Shown: positions 10,248 through 23,520, counted from the stretch's first letter. The stretch is 64,000 nt of DNA from Euptelea pleiosperma (GCA_035048495.1 CM068540.1:17778829-17842828); one strand, 5' to 3'. Numbers and translations: made by a program. Notes: generated by a model not told the origin, from the sequence alone.

Positions 10248-13200
10248 TCAGTCGACATAGACAGGATCGATGAGATCAATCTCAAAAGTCTGAATGAACG
10301 ACACATCAAGTTCATGGAACTGCTTTAGATGCTGGCCATTTACCTGGAATGAGGAGTGATCCTTGGGATCCTCAATAGTGATTGCCCCGAAGGGTGTGAC
10401 TGCGGTGACCGTATAAGGACCAGTCCACCTAGATTTCAATTTCCCAAGGAAGAGATGAAGACGGGAATTATAAAGAAGGACCTTCTGTCCTGGATGGAAC
10501 TCTTTCCTGAGGATGCTCTTGTCATGTATCCACTTCATTTTTGCTTTATAATTCTTGGACAAGTTGTAGGCATCATTTCGGAGTTCTTCTAACTCATTCA
10601 TTTGAAGTTTCTGCTCCTCCCCTGCGGAGTCTAGGTCGAAGTTGAGCTTCTTAATGGCCCACAGGGCACGATGTTCAATCTCTACCGGAAGATGACAGGG
10701 TTTCCCAAAGACCAGACGATAGGGAGACATATTGAGTGGGGTCTTGTAGGCGGTTCTGTATGCCCATAAAGCATCAGTGAGACGAGTAGACCAGTCTTTA
10801 CGTGTGGTATTGACTGTCTTCTCCAAGATCTGCTTGATTTGCCGATTAGAAACCTCTACTTGACCACTAGTCTGCGGATGATAAGCTAGGGCAACCTTGT
10901 GGGTTACCCCATACTTTTTCATTAATTTCTCGAATATCCTATCGCAGAAATGGGTGCCCCCATCACTAATGATGGCCTTAGGGGCACCGAATCGGGCGAA
11001 TATGAACTCCTTTAGGAATTTGACCACCACTTTGTGGTCATTGGTCTTAGTGGGAATGGCTTCTATCCATTTGGATACATAGTCTACCGCAAGGAGAATG
11101 TACTCAAAACCATAGGAAACGGGAAAGGGGCCCATGAAGTCGATGCCCCAGATGTCAAATATTTCATCGACCTGGATGGGAGTGAGGGGCATCATGTTCC
11201 TCTGGGAGATGCGGCCTAGATGTTGGCAATTAGGACAGGTTTTGCAGTAGATATGGGCATCTTTAAATAGTGTAGGCCAGTAGAATCCGCAGTGTAGGAC
11301 TTTTTCTATAGTCTTCTTAGTGCTGAAATGACCACCACAAGGTTGGTCATGACACGAGGACAAGATTTTGAGTTGGTCCGACTCAGGTACACAGAAACGA
11401 ATGATCTGGTCAGGACAGTATTTATATAAATAAGGGTCATCCCAAGAGTAGTACTTAACTCTTGCTAGGAATTGGCTTTTGTCCTGTTTTGACTAGTGTG
11501 AAGGAATTTCTTCGGTGACAAGGTAGTTGACAATGTCAGCATACCATGGATGAACGGAGATAGCGAACAATTGTTTGTCTGGAAAGGTTTCAGGGATGGG
11601 CTGGGTGTCGAAGGATGACTCTAAAGTCAGTCTAGACAAGTGATCAGCCACTACATTCTCAGTTCCTTTCTTATCCTTAATCTCGAGGTCGAATTCCTGC
11701 AGTAAGAGAATCCATCAAATTAATCGATGCTTGGTTTCCTTTTTCGACATGAGATAACGAAGGGCTGCATGATCAGTGTACACGACCACCTTAGTGGCTA
11801 AGAGGTACTGACGGAATTTATCAAGGGCGAAGACTATCGCCAGGAGTTCTTTCTCAGTGGTGGAGTAGTTCATTTGGGCAGAGTTAAGAGTTTTGCTCGC
11901 GTAGTAGATCACGTGTGACCTTTTGTCAACTCTCTGCCCTAGAACGGCGCCTAACGCGTAGTCAGAAGCATCCCACATTACCTCGAAAGGTAGAGTCCAG
12001 TTAGGGGGACGGATAATGGGCGCAGTAGTGAGCTCAGATTTGAGACGCTCGAATGCCTTGACACAGTCAGCATTAAAGTCGAAAGGACTATCTTTAGCCA
12101 GAAGATGGGACAGTGGTCGAGCGATTTGAGAGAAGTCCTTGATGAATCGCCTATAGAATCCTCCGTGTCCCAAAAAGGACCGGATGTCACGCACGGACTT
12201 AGGAATGGGGAAGGTCGAGATGATATCGATTTTAGCTTTGTCGACCTCAATGCCCTAGTGGGAAATGACATGTCCCAGAACTATGCCTTTCTTCACCATG
12301 AAGTGGCATTTCTCCCAATTGAGGACAAGTCGCTTGTCCTGACAACGTTGAAGTACAAGCCCTAGATGGTTTAGACAGTCATCAAAGGATGACCCAAAGA
12401 CTGAGAAGTCGTCCATAAATACTTCGAGGAATTTTTCTACCATGTCAGAGAATATGCTCATCATACACCTTTGAAAGGTCGCGGGTGCATTGCAGAGGCC
12501 AAATGGCATGCGCTTGTAGGCAAAAGTGCCAAAGGGACAAGTGAAAGTTGTCTTCTCGTGATCCTCAGGGGCAATGGGTATTTGATTATATCCTGAGTAA
12601 CCATCAAGGAAGCAGTAATAAGAGTGACCTGCTAGTCTCTCCAACATCTGGTCTATGAAGGGTAAAGGAAAATGGTCCTTCCTAGTGTTGGTGTTGAGTC
12701 GTCGGTAATCGATGCAGACTCGCCACCCTTTCTTCAGGCGCTGGGTGACCATTTCCTTGTTCTTATTTTTCACAACTGTGAATCCTGCCTTTTTAGGGAC
12801 GACATGAATAGGACTCACCCATTTGCTATCGGAGATGGGGTAAATGATACCCGCATCTAACAGTTTAAGGACTTCGTCCTGGACTACATCCTTCAAGACG
12901 GGGTTCAACCTCCTCTGGTGTTCTCGAGAGGTTTTGGATTCATCCTCGAGATAGATGTGATGTTGGCACACCGAGGGGTCTATGCCACGAATATCATCTA
13001 TAGTCTAACCTATCGCAGATTTGTGCTCGTTGAGCAGCTCGAGAAGTTTCTTACGTTCACTCTCAGACAAAGCGGAAGCAATAATGACAGGGTAGGTTTC
13101 CTTAGGACCAAGATAGGCATAAGAAAGATCTGTGGGAAGAGGCTTAAGCTCCAATATTGGAGCAGATGGAGTAGAAATAGGTGTCACAGAAGACACGGAT

Positions 13201-16007
13201 TGAAGAGGTTTGACTTCAGTAGGTAAAGGAAGGATAGGTTCTCTGGCCATGGTTATCAGAGGCTCGAACTCAATGAGTGGAGCGGGGATCTCTATCAGTG
13301 GAGCAGTCTCCAAAAGATCATTGAGATCAGAAATAGCTGACTCTGTTGCAAAGTCAGCTCCAAAGTGTTCTAGACACTACTTAAGAATATCTTCGGTGGA
13401 GTCCGGGATTAGACTCTCAACGGCACACATTTCATCGGTCACTTCGCGATCGGCATCTTGTTGCATTAGATGAAAGATATTGACCTCAGCTTTGAGGTTT
13501 CCGAAAGCAATGGACATGTTTCCATCCCTGCACCCGATGTGTGCATTCGCAGTGACAAGGAAAGGACGGCCTAGGATGACCAGAATGCCGTTATCCTGAC
13601 ACGGCTCAGTGTCAAGAATGATAAAGTCTACAGGATAATAAAAGTCAACGACTTTTACTAGGACATCTTCAATGATTCCTCTTGGAATCTTGATGGACTG
13701 ATCAGCCAATTTCGGGGTGACATTGGTAGGCTTCATATCTTTCAGTCCTAACTGCTGATATACCGCGAATGGTATGAGGTTAACGCTAGCCCTTAAATCT
13801 AGCAAGGTAGTGCAGCTAAAGTTGTCTCCAATTTCACATTGGACAGTTGGGCTACCTGGATCCTTGTGTTTGATCACACTGTTGCGTTGAATGAACGCGG
13901 TAGCTTTTTCGGCCAAGAAGGCAGCTTTGGGTACATGCGTACGCCGCTTAACTGTGCACAAGTCCTTGAGGAATTTGGCATAGGAGGGGATTTGCTTGAT
14001 AGCAGAAAGGAATGGGATATTGATCTGGACGTCTTTAAAGACGTCTAAGATCTCTGAGAATTGCTAATCCCGCTTATCTTGGACAAGTCTGTCCGGGAAG
14101 GGAGGCTTTACTCGATAAATGGGTTTGTCTTTAGCCTTAGATTTCTGCACAGGGATATCTGATGTTGGTGCAGAGGTAGAAGAGGAAGCAGAGGTAGTAT
14201 TTGGACTAGTTTCCACGGTGCGAGTGATGGGTGCTGGAGATGGCACCGGTGGTGGTTGGACTCCCATGTCCACAGTTTTTCCAGATCGTAGGGTGGTTAC
14301 AGCTTGCACCTCCTCTTGACAATTCTCATTCTGGCTTTGAGATTGGGAACCGATCTCATATACTGCTCCTTTGGCATTTCCTTTTGGGTTAGCAATGGGT
14401 TGGCTAGGAAAGATCCTCTTAGCTTTCTCAGCTTCTAAGTTACCTAGACGTTGCTCTAGACGAAGCATGGATTGCTGTTGTTGTTGCTCTAGGCGTTGCA
14501 TAGATTGAGTAATGAGTTGAGCTAGAAGGTCCTCAATACCAGGTTTGGAGACCGACTGTTGGGGGGCAGCTAATGGGAGCTGAGGCACCAATTCGCGACT
14601 CGAGCTCATCGGGGCATTATAGTTATAGGCTGGAGAATTAGTTGGGACAATCGGTTGGTTCTGAAAGGTCTGTGGGACTCTTTGCTGATTCTAAAATGTG
14701 CTCGGTTGTCCAGAGTATTGACCCTGTTGGAACTGCTGGTTCTGAGTAGATGGGTACTGACTCTGCTGGTACTGACCCTGATTGAATTGCTTAGTGGGTT
14801 GATTGAACCCAGGGAGATACATGCCCTGAGGTTGACGTGGAGGTTGAGCTTGTGGTTGAGTAGACTGAGGCCTCCAAGAGAAGTTAGGGTGGTTTCTCGT
14901 GTCCGGATAATAAGATTGACTATAAGAATTCTGAGTGGGTGGTTTGTATGTGCTGAAAGCACAAACTTCTTCCTGAAGAGGATTAGACCATCCTTCATTC
15001 AAAGGACAATGCTCAGTAGTATGGGAGGGTTGCAGACAGAGGGTGCAGGATTCCATAGGGCTCTCGTGTCCCACATGCATGACTGGGGTAGATTGTTGAG
15101 TAGGCTTTTGTACAGACACAGCCAGTACCGAGACTGACTTGCTCAACTCTTGAATGACAGATCGAAGCTCAGTGTCTGCTGTAGCGTCATGTGCCTTGGT
15201 GGTCCTTTGGACTGAAGTGGTTCGACTAAACTCTGAGTCAGTCGTCCAATGTTGAGAGTTTTCTCCTAACTCTCCCAAGAATTTGTATGCATCGGTCGGA
15301 GTTTGGTGCAGGAATTTTCCTTGGCACATTGACTCTACCATGGTCCGGGACTCATCAGTAAGTCCCTTGTAGAAGACGTGGACAAGATTGCCCTTGTCGA
15401 TGCTATGGTGGGGACACTTAGTCAAGTAGTCTTGGAATCTATCCCATGCTTCAAAAAATTTCTCATCGGACTTTTGTCGAAAGTCCTGGATGAGTTGCTT
15501 CATTTGGTTGGTCCGAGTCATGGGGTAGAATTTAGACATGAATTTGCCCACCAACTCTTTCCAACTACTGATTGAATCAGTGGGTAAGGAGTAGAGTCAA
15601 TCTGAGGCTCGGTCTTTGAGCGAGAATGGGAAAACTCGCAGACGCACATTGTCATCATCGAGGTTCTGATTCTTGAAAAGTAGGATGACATGTTGGAATT
15701 CCCTAATATGGGAATATGGGTCTTCTCTTGGGAGACCACGAAAAGTTGGCAGCATTTGGATCGTCTGCGGCCTAATCTCAAACTGTAACGCTATAGTAGG
15801 TGGGAGAATAATGCAAGTGGGCGGATTAGCAGAGATAAGGCCGAACGTCTCGATAAGAGGTCGTTCGACTGCCATGACTACAAAGGTAGTAGTACTGGGG
15901 GAGGCGGGTGGGGAAAGAGATGGGGAAGAATTCAGTAGAGGATCCACTGTAGGTACGTGATTCTCAGATCGAACCAAGCGTTTGTTCGGACGATTCCAAA
16001 CGGGCAT
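10248..16007 (-). pseudogene. Athila-lineage Ty3/gypsy gag-pol polyprotein, disabled by stop codons only
   Basis: One reading frame runs from an ATG at 16007 (TTG-opened frame from 16022) to a stop at 10248-10250. It is broken by eight in-frame stops (lowest base 15597, 14691, 14064, 13377, 13005, 12255, 11715, 11493) and by no frameshift. Domain order is gag (FRGLPREDP; a CX2CX4HX4C zinc knuckle near 15005-15055), aspartic protease, reverse transcriptase (WRVCIDYRRLNT, YSGYNQIP, FMDD), RNase H (DASDYALGAVLG, TDHAALRY) and integrase. The integrase keeps HX6H and CX2C zinc ligands and the D, D, E residues in GIDFMG, ISDGGT and QVEVSN. The protease active site reads DLRAS where DLGAS is usual. 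The order protease-RT-RNase H-integrase defines Ty3/gypsy; the RT and gag wording and the PBS suggest Athila. It should not give a full polyprotein. Lineage assignment is from memory of family motifs. Confidence 0.93.
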
Positions 16008-17703
16008 ACGCGAATGAGGCAAGCTCTATACTTGGCAAAAAGTTGCCAGAGAGGAACACTATCCTAAATGATGCTCACCAAGCACAGATAATCCTATTCT
16101 AAGCAATCAGGATATATTTTAGGAATTATCTTTGTTAGTTTTGGGGTTAGAGTAGATTATGACAGTGGGCGGACCACTGGTTTATCTTTTAACCGCCGGA
16201 CTAACTATTTTGCACTCAGAGGTTCTCACTAGGCTACACTCTTCAGAGCGAATCCTCTAGTACTAACTCTAGTTAACAACAAGGCAATCCGAAGCCTAGA
16301 CAAACGTGCGGCACAATGGCTGACTTAAGTACGTCCCAGACTAACCGGATTGGTCAAGTGGGTAAGAAAAGTGTTCCCTCGGGTTAAGCTAGGGTTAATG
16401 TGTGTTCCTAGTCCTCACGCAACTAATTGCCGAATAGTCCAAGATGCCACATCGAGCTCAGTGTACTTGAGTAGCAGGGACTTATGGGTGTGTTAGACAA
16501 CAGGGACCCGCGCTCGTGGTCTTATTTCGATTGGATGTTAAGCGGGTTCGCTTTGTGTGAATTTTTCCTCGAACACCGGGCTAATTGGCTCTACTCTTTG
16601 ATTCTTTTTAATTAAATAGAGCCTTGGGATCAAATCAGTTGGAATGATGAGGTGGGTGATGAAATCCCACCAGTTTCAATTTGGAGCTGGGTCTGCTCTC
16701 TTAGAGTTGATTCATTAACGGCCACGCCACGCAAGTCGAATAATATGTATGTGAAAACAAATAAACAAGCGGCAATGATGCACCCAATAACACCGTATCG
16801 CACTCAAGGCGAGGATAGAGACTTACCTCCCATGGGCCACGCCACGGGGTCGCCTCCGTTGGTTAGGGAGGGGTATCCTAATGGGCTTGGGCCCGACTCC
16901 ACCTCTTTGAGCTTTCGTTCTCTACCCACACTAGATCGTGTTCCTGCAGAAAAGTTAGATCGCACGGTCTAGGTATTCAGGATTCTATTTGGAAGATCCT
17001 TGCCTTTTTAGGGTTCACAGAACAAGCACTGGATTTAGGCAAGTTTTTGAATTATTTTCCAAGTTTGAGATGGGTTAAAATTTAGGAATTCCCAGATTGG
17101 AAAATACCTAGATTGGAAAGTTTTCCAAACTGTGGAGATCTCCAAAGAAATATTTGATTGCGAGATCCCTTACAATTTTGGAAAATTTCCCAAAATTGAA
17201 ATTCTGCTAGATTTGGGGTGTTTCCTTTTGCAGACTTTTCCAAATTCGAAAGATTTCTAAAGATAGAAATTCTTCTAAAGAGGAAACTTCTAAGAGGGAA
17301 AACCCTAATTTAGCAAAGTTTCAAGATTTTAGAATCTTTCCAAAAATCGCAAATCCTTGATTGGTGATTTCTAAAAATCTGCAGAATATAAAACCCTAAT
17401 TTTTTTGAATTTTCATTTTTGAAATTTTTTTTTTTTTTGTATTTTCCACTTAATCTAGGGTTTCTAAAAAAATCCTAAAACAAGATCTAGTAGTTATTTG
17501 GAAAGCAGTAAAATTCCTAAATTATTACAACTTTGCACTAGGTCTTCCGAGGCATTAAAAATAGTAATTTAAAAACTGCTAAAAATCAATAAAAACCAAA
17601 AATATAAAGTTTTCCGAAAAGGTCAGGCTGTCCAAATTGAGCAGCGTTTCGCTTCAGCAACTTTCCAATTCCGTCTTTACGTCCTTTTTCGCACTCCCGA
17701 ACA
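16008..17703 (-). other. 5' untranslated leader of element 1
   Basis: About 1.7 kb between the primer binding site and gag. It has no long reading frame on the element strand. The same leader, with small changes, is present at 26760-28386 in element 2, which shows that the two elements belong to one family. Confidence 0.75.
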
Positions 17704-17723
17704 CCCGAGCGGCAGCGGCGCCA
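17704..17723 (-). other. Primer binding site of element 1
   Basis: On the minus strand this reads TGGCGCCGCTGCCGCTCGGG, two bases inside the 5' LTR. TGGCGCC is the usual start of the binding site in Athila and Tat elements, complementary to the 3' end of a tRNA. It fixes the element direction as minus. Confidence 0.85.
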
Positions 17724-17725
17724 TT

Positions 17726-20700
17726 TGAAAGTAGGGTTTTTCCGCGTCGTTGGTTACGGAAACCCTAGAATCAACACATTTTTAAATTATCCGAGACTTT
17801 AATCCTGCAAAATTAAACAGTTCTTGCACAGTGGAAAGTCAGAGTCGTATCCGCACTCGGGATTAGTCAGATTAACGCGAATAAGAACAAAAATTGACGG
17901 ACTATCACAAGAAATAATAGATAAAAACAAACTTCATCATTCATTAATCAAAATGTCCTTACAATATCTGAATAAAAATGAGCAATAATCAAAACTAGAC
18001 TACAAAGCATTCTAGAGAGAGAAAAATAGAAAGAGAATAGGTAGAGAGAAGATGAGAGGAGAGGCATTTTAGAGAGAAAAAGAAGAAATCTAGAGAGAGA
18101 AAGAGAGATAGAGAGAGAAAGAGTGAAAAATAGAGAAAAGTATAGAAGTGGAGATTAAGAGAGAGAAAGTGAAAGTTTTAGAGCGAGAAAGTAGAAATAT
18201 AGAGAGAAGGAGAGGAGGAGAGAGAAAAGGGATTTTTAGGGATAGAGAGAGAGAACTAGAAAGATAAAAATAAAGAAGAAGAAATTACCATGAAACTTAC
18301 CCTTGGAGGATAAGCTGGTGAACGAAGATCGGTCTATGAGAATGGCCATTGCAGGCCGTAGGATTGACTGTGTGCATGTTGCTTAGTTGCAGCCTGGCGT
18401 TTGGAGAGGAACTCATGGAAGGATGAATGAAAGTAGGGTTTTTCCGCGTCGTTGGTTACGGAAACCCTAATCTCAACAATATTTGTAAATTGATCCGATT
18501 CTTAAATCCTGCAAAATTTTAGATCCGTATAGGGATTCGTGTCGGATGTCGATCCGCACTCGGGATTAGTCGGGTTAGCACATATTTGAACATAAAATGA
18601 TAGAATTTATGCTAGAAAATTATTGAGAGGTGAGACTGGTGATTGTAAGTGATTGAAAACATGATTTTAGAGACAATTTCTAGATTAAGATGCACTGAAA
18701 AACTCCAAAACATAATATTCAAATTGCTTTATTGATTTATCAAATGTGCATACAATCATAAAACATTAGGAAAACCTAATTAGAAAGCATGAAAATTAGA
18801 GAGAGAAATGGAGGATTTAGAGAGGGAAAGTAGGGAGAACCTAAGGAAGAGAGAGAAAGTGATAAAGAGAGAAAGAAAATGGCAGAGAGAGAAAGAGAGA
18901 ATGAGTTCTAGAGAGAGAATCTAGGGAGAAAAGAGAATAGTACAGAGAAAGAAGGGAATTACCATTAATCCTTACCCTGAAAGCTTGGCCGGTGATTGGA
19001 CATAATGAAGTGGTGATGACCGATCGATGAGAAGTATGGTGAGATAAGTGCTGGTGCGTTACAGGGTGAGGGACTGGCCTCACAGTTGCAGGCATCAAGG
19101 AGAGGAGCAGGCGGTGGTCAGGCAGCTTGGGGAAGACGTGTTTGCGGAGGGGCTGAGGTTGACTCACCATGAAGGATATCCGGTGGTTCTTCTCATTGCA
19201 GACCTGCCGAAGTTGCAGGTCTGCCCGAAATAATGGTGCCCCGGCGTCATTGACAGCTACAGAAGGGTACTTGGAGGATCATCACCGTGGGGATGGCGAT
19301 GTTGCAGATCCGGGCAGAAAATGGTTGGACGTGGTGCTGTTCAGTCCGATGATGTGGAGATGCAGGAGGAGATGGTAGTGGGTCGGCGACGTGAGAGGAG
19401 GCGGTGCAACCTTTAGAAGGGAACAGGCGTGAGTGCGCGCAGAGAGAGCAGTGGGCGATCGGAGTTGCAGGTGGAGGGCGGTGTGCAGCGATGGTGGGAA
19501 TCTTGTGGGCGGTGTGCAGCAGCACGGAAGGTTGCTGCCCGTGGCAGCAGGCAGTGCTACGCACAGGTGGAGCTCGAGCAAGTGAATGAAGAAGAAGGCA
19601 AGTGAGAGGACAGAAGCTCGCTGGAAAAGACGAACCAGTCCGGTGAGCTTTAAGATGAAGAAGAAAAAGGATAAGAAGCAGAAGAAGAAGAAGAAGAAGA
19701 AGAAGAAGAAGAAGAAGAAGAAGAAGAAAAAGGCGAAAGAGAAGAGGAAGAAGAAGGATAGGAGGAGAGGGGGAGAAGGACGTGCTGGCGATGGTGTGTG
19801 AAGAAGACGACCGGAGTTGCTGTCTGCAACTCCGGCGACGGTTAAGAGAACGAAGAAGAAGAAGAAGACGAAGAAGAAAAAGAAGGAGAAGAAGGAAGAG
19901 AAAACGTGGGGAGAAGATTCGGGGAAGGAGAGGAGAAGAAAAGAGGGGGATTAGGGTTCGAACGAACCCTTCTCCTTCCTCTTATAAAGCTCCCTATTTC
20001 CTTTAATAGAAATAGGGTATTTTTTAAATAAAAAAAATATTTTAAAATTTTTTTTTTTTTTTTTTTTAAGTAAAATGCTACTTTTTCTTGGGGAATGTCC
20101 CCATTTAGTGGACCCCCCATTTTTTTAAAATTTAATTAAAATTCTTTGGAAATTCACGGGGTCCACTAACTAGTCGGACAGCGGGTCGATGATGATGGGC
20201 CCGGCTACTGGCCCACATGGATTGATGATGTCCATCGTCCCACAAGATGATGTGACAGACAGTCTGATGGCGATCGGATGGATGGTGACTTGATTGGGAC
20301 CCAGATTGGTAAATCGACGGATCTAGAGAGATCCAACGGTCCGATTGAAGATCCAACGGTCAGAAAGCTAAGGGAGATGAGATAGAGCCGAAGGACAGAA
20401 ATTCTGGGGTTAGGTCAGTAGATTCGAGGACCGAGAGATGAAGAGAGAGAGAGAATAAGGAGAGATGAGAGAAAAAGTATCAGAAAATGGAGATAAAAGT
20501 ATTGACAGAGGGTCTGGAACCCTGGTCTTCACTGTGACCATCCTCACGCTTCTCCAGTAGAGTAGACTATCATTCTTTGCTAACTCATGTGGCTTTAAAC
20601 GCTTTGGTCCGTCTCTTGGTCATTGGCTCTCCTGTTCTTTTCGTTCTTTGGGCCGACTTTTTGGTCCTCCTATTCAGCCCATAGTTGGCCCATATCTTTT

Positions 20701-22882
20701 AGTCATAGCATGTGGGCTCTTTAAGCTTTGATAATGGGCTTTCCTGATTGATGTGGGCTCGCAAGTCTCGAGAATTGTCCCATCCGGGTTTCCTGCGACA
20801 GAAGAAGCGCGTAATGAGACTTTATCAAAACGACTCAATGTCTAGACTTCCAAAAATGTGTTTAATGCATGCAAATATACCATTTCGTCTAGAAAAGTGT
20901 GTTCTACGCAACAAAAGAGACTCTTACGTAGAAAAGTAGATAAATAGAGCATTTTAACGTAGGAGAATGCAATAACGCTAAAAGGATAATTGCTTAAAAT
21001 AAGCACTTTTTAGCGAATATCAATGAAGGTATGAGGTGGTTCAAGCCATGTGGCTGTTAGTGCACCGAACTTGGCAGCAAGTGAAAGCTTACCTGCTAGT
21101 ACGCTGGAGGTGGGGCTGTGGAGTCATGGAGAAGATTAAGCCGATTGCTAGGCTGAAGACGTCAACACCATTAATGCCGGAGTTGCAGGTCTGCAACTCC
21201 AGCAACAAAGGAGAGAAGCGTGGCTCTTTGCAGCGTGTGGCGGAGCTTGATGACGATGATGAGGAGAGTTATAAGGTGATTTCCGGTTGAGAGAGGATGA
21301 GAGTGACGGTGGCAAGGACGGTTTCAGGTTGTCTTCCAGTCGAGGTACAGACCCGAACCCGTTGGCACTTGCAGGCGTGGTGGCTGAGGTAGGAACGTGA
21401 GGTGAAGTAGAGAAGAGCGTTGCCGGAGTTGCTGTTGATGAGGGAGGAGGCGGAGCAAGGTGAAACTGTGGAAGAGCTGTGCGGTGGTGGTGTTGCCGGC
21501 GCTGGACGGTGGAGCAACGTGAAGGAGGAGTTGGGCGGAGCAACAACGGTGCTGCACGAGCAGCAGCAGGCGTCCTAGCAGGTGGAGGCGAAACTAAGTC
21601 GTTTAGCGTGGCAGGCGAGGGGGTAAGCCGTGGGGGAGCCTTCGGGTATTGAAGGAAGGAGATGGCGGTGAAGGAAGAGGTGACCGGAGTTTCAGGCTGC
21701 AACTCCAGTAATCAAAACTTGAATCAGAAACGGTGCTGCCCGTGGCAGCAAGCTCTGCTGCGCACAGGCGGAGGGTGGAAAGTTTCAGATGAAGGAGAAA
21801 GAGAAGGAGACGACAGAAGAAGAAGAGAAGAAGGAGGCGGCCGGAGTTCTGCAACTCCGGCCGAAATGACGAAGAAGAAGAAGAAGAAGAAGAGGAGGAA
21901 AGAAGGAGAGGGGGAAGGGTAGGACGTGGGGGATGGTTTTGGGAAGAGAAAAGAGAAGAAAGGAGGGGGATTAGGGTTCCAAAGAACCCTTCTCCTTCCC
22001 CTTTTAAAGCTCCCTAGTTTCCATTAATGGAAATTAGGGAATATTTGAAATAAAAAAAATATATTTTTTTTTTAAAGTAAAAGTCTACTTTTCTTTGGGG
22101 AATGTCCCCATTTAGTGGACCCCCCATTTTTTTTAAATTTAATTAAAATTATTTTAAAATTCACGGGGTCCATTAACTGGTCGGACATCGGGTCGATGAT
22201 GATGGGCCCGGCTACTGGCCCACATGGATTGATGATGTCCATCGTCTCACAAGATGATGTGACAGACAGTCTGATGGCGATCGGATGGATGGTGACTTGA
22301 TTGGGACCCAGATTGGTAGATCGACCGATCTAGAGAGATCCAACGGTCCGATTGAAGATCCAACGGTCCGATGGAAGATCCAACAGTTAGAAAGCTAAGG
22401 GAGATGAGATAGAGCCGATGGGCAGGAGTTCTGGGGTTAGGTCAGTAGATTCAAGGACCGAGAGATGAAGAGAGAGAAAGAATAAGAAGAAATGAGAGAG
22501 AAAATATCAAAAAATGGAGATAAAAGTATTGGCAGAGGGTCTGGAACCCTGGTCTTCACTGTGACCATCCTCACGCTTCTCCAGTAGAGTAGACTATCGT
22601 TCCTTGCTGACTCATGTGGCTTTAAACGCTTTGGTCTGTCTCTTGGTCATTGGCTCTCCTGCTCTCTTCGTTCTTTGGGTCGGCTTTTTTGTCCTCTTAT
22701 TCAGCCCATATTTGGCCCATATCTTCTAGTCATAGCATGTGGGCTCTTTAAGCTTTGATAATGGGCTTTCCTGATCGATGTGGGCTCGCAAGTCTCGAGA
22801 ATTGTCCCATCAGGGTTTCCTGCGACAGAAGAAGCGCGTAATGAGACTTTATCAGAACGACTCAATGTCTAGACTTCCGAAA
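17726..22882 (-). mobile_element. 5' LTR of element 1, interrupted and truncated
   Basis: The LTR occupies 17726-18427 and 21028-22882; a solo LTR fills the gap. It aligns with 5652-8346 throughout but stops at CTAGACTTCCGAAAA. It therefore lacks the last roughly 165 bp and the TG edge of the element. The sequence then passes straight into block A DNA (GGTGTGGATGTTG), so a deletion removed the LTR edge and about 100 bp of flank. Confidence 0.85.
18428..21022 (-). mobile_element. Nested solo LTR with 5 bp target duplication
   Basis: 2595 bp opening TGAAAGTAGGG and closing GCGAATATCA, inserted into the LTR of element 1. The target duplication ATGAA is perfect (18423-18427 and 21023-21027), and the uninterrupted sequence GGATGAAGGTATG is seen at the matching place in the 3' LTR. 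No internal sequence is present, so this is a solo LTR formed by recombination between two LTRs. It is a diverged member of the same family, with an (AAG)n tract near 19680-19730. Confidence 0.92.
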
Positions 22883-22935
22883 AGGTGTGGATGTTGTCTT
22901 GAGTAGGGCTGTATTGATGGTACTAGTTGTTGCCT
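22883..22935. repeat. Fragment of block A to the right of element 1
   Basis: GGTGTGGATGTTGTCTTGAG and what follows match 36146-36200 of copy B, including GGTACTAGTTG. This anchors the right side of the nested insertion to the same locus as 5651. Confidence 0.85.
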
Positions 22936-23160
22936 GCCACTACACCAAAATCACAAAAAAAGGGCACACCAGGTGTGTCCTTTTTTTGAAATAAGGACAC
23001 ACCTAGCATGTCAAAAGGTGCGTCTTTTATAGAGGTGTCTTTTTTTCTTTAGACGCACTTGGTATGTCTTATTTTATGTTAAACAATAAGACACATCTAG
23101 TATGTCCATTAATAGAGACACAATAGGCATGTCATTTTTTAAATTTAAACATTTTTTTTA
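22936..23160. mobile_element. CACTA-type transposon terminus with subterminal repeats
   Basis: It opens CACTACACCAAAATCAC, the typical end of CACTA (En/Spm) elements. About 200 bp of short repeats follow in both directions (AGGACACACCTAGCATGTC, AGACACATCTAGTATGTCC, GCACTTGGTATGTC), as in the subterminal regions of this superfamily. I found no matching opposite end to the right, so the element is truncated or its other end was replaced. Confidence 0.75.
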
Positions 23161-23520
23161 TTTTTTTTGGGCTGCCCAATCTAACCAAAAACTTGACAAA
23201 TGAATTTGAAATTTTTTCAAAAACAAAATAAAAAATTGGCTGCCCCGTCTACCCAAAAACCTGACAAATGAATTTGAAATTTAATGAGTTTTCAATTTCT
23301 ATGATCTTTAAGAGACACCAAAGATACAAAATTCTCATATCAATACTGATGAGTCTTTACCACTAAACAACAATCAAAAGCAGACTTTTTTACTTAAATA
23401 CTTAAACACTGTCGATAACTATCAATACCTATTGATGGAATGGTGAGAGAAAGCAATAACCCACCCTCTTCATGGCATTATAGCTAACAAGGGTGGGAAC
23501 TCACATGCATTCCAACATAC
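23161..23520. other. Non-coding stretch after the CACTA terminus
   Basis: It contains a short direct repeat: ACTTGACAAATGAATTTGAA near 23190 and CCTGACAAATGAATTTGAAA near 23260. Otherwise it is AT-rich with no supported gene. It joins the transposon end to the DUF538 fragment. Confidence 0.5.

Noticed and set aside
14655..15137. 160-codon plus-strand frame opposite gag
   Set aside because: Antisense shadow of the gag frame with no independent evidence.
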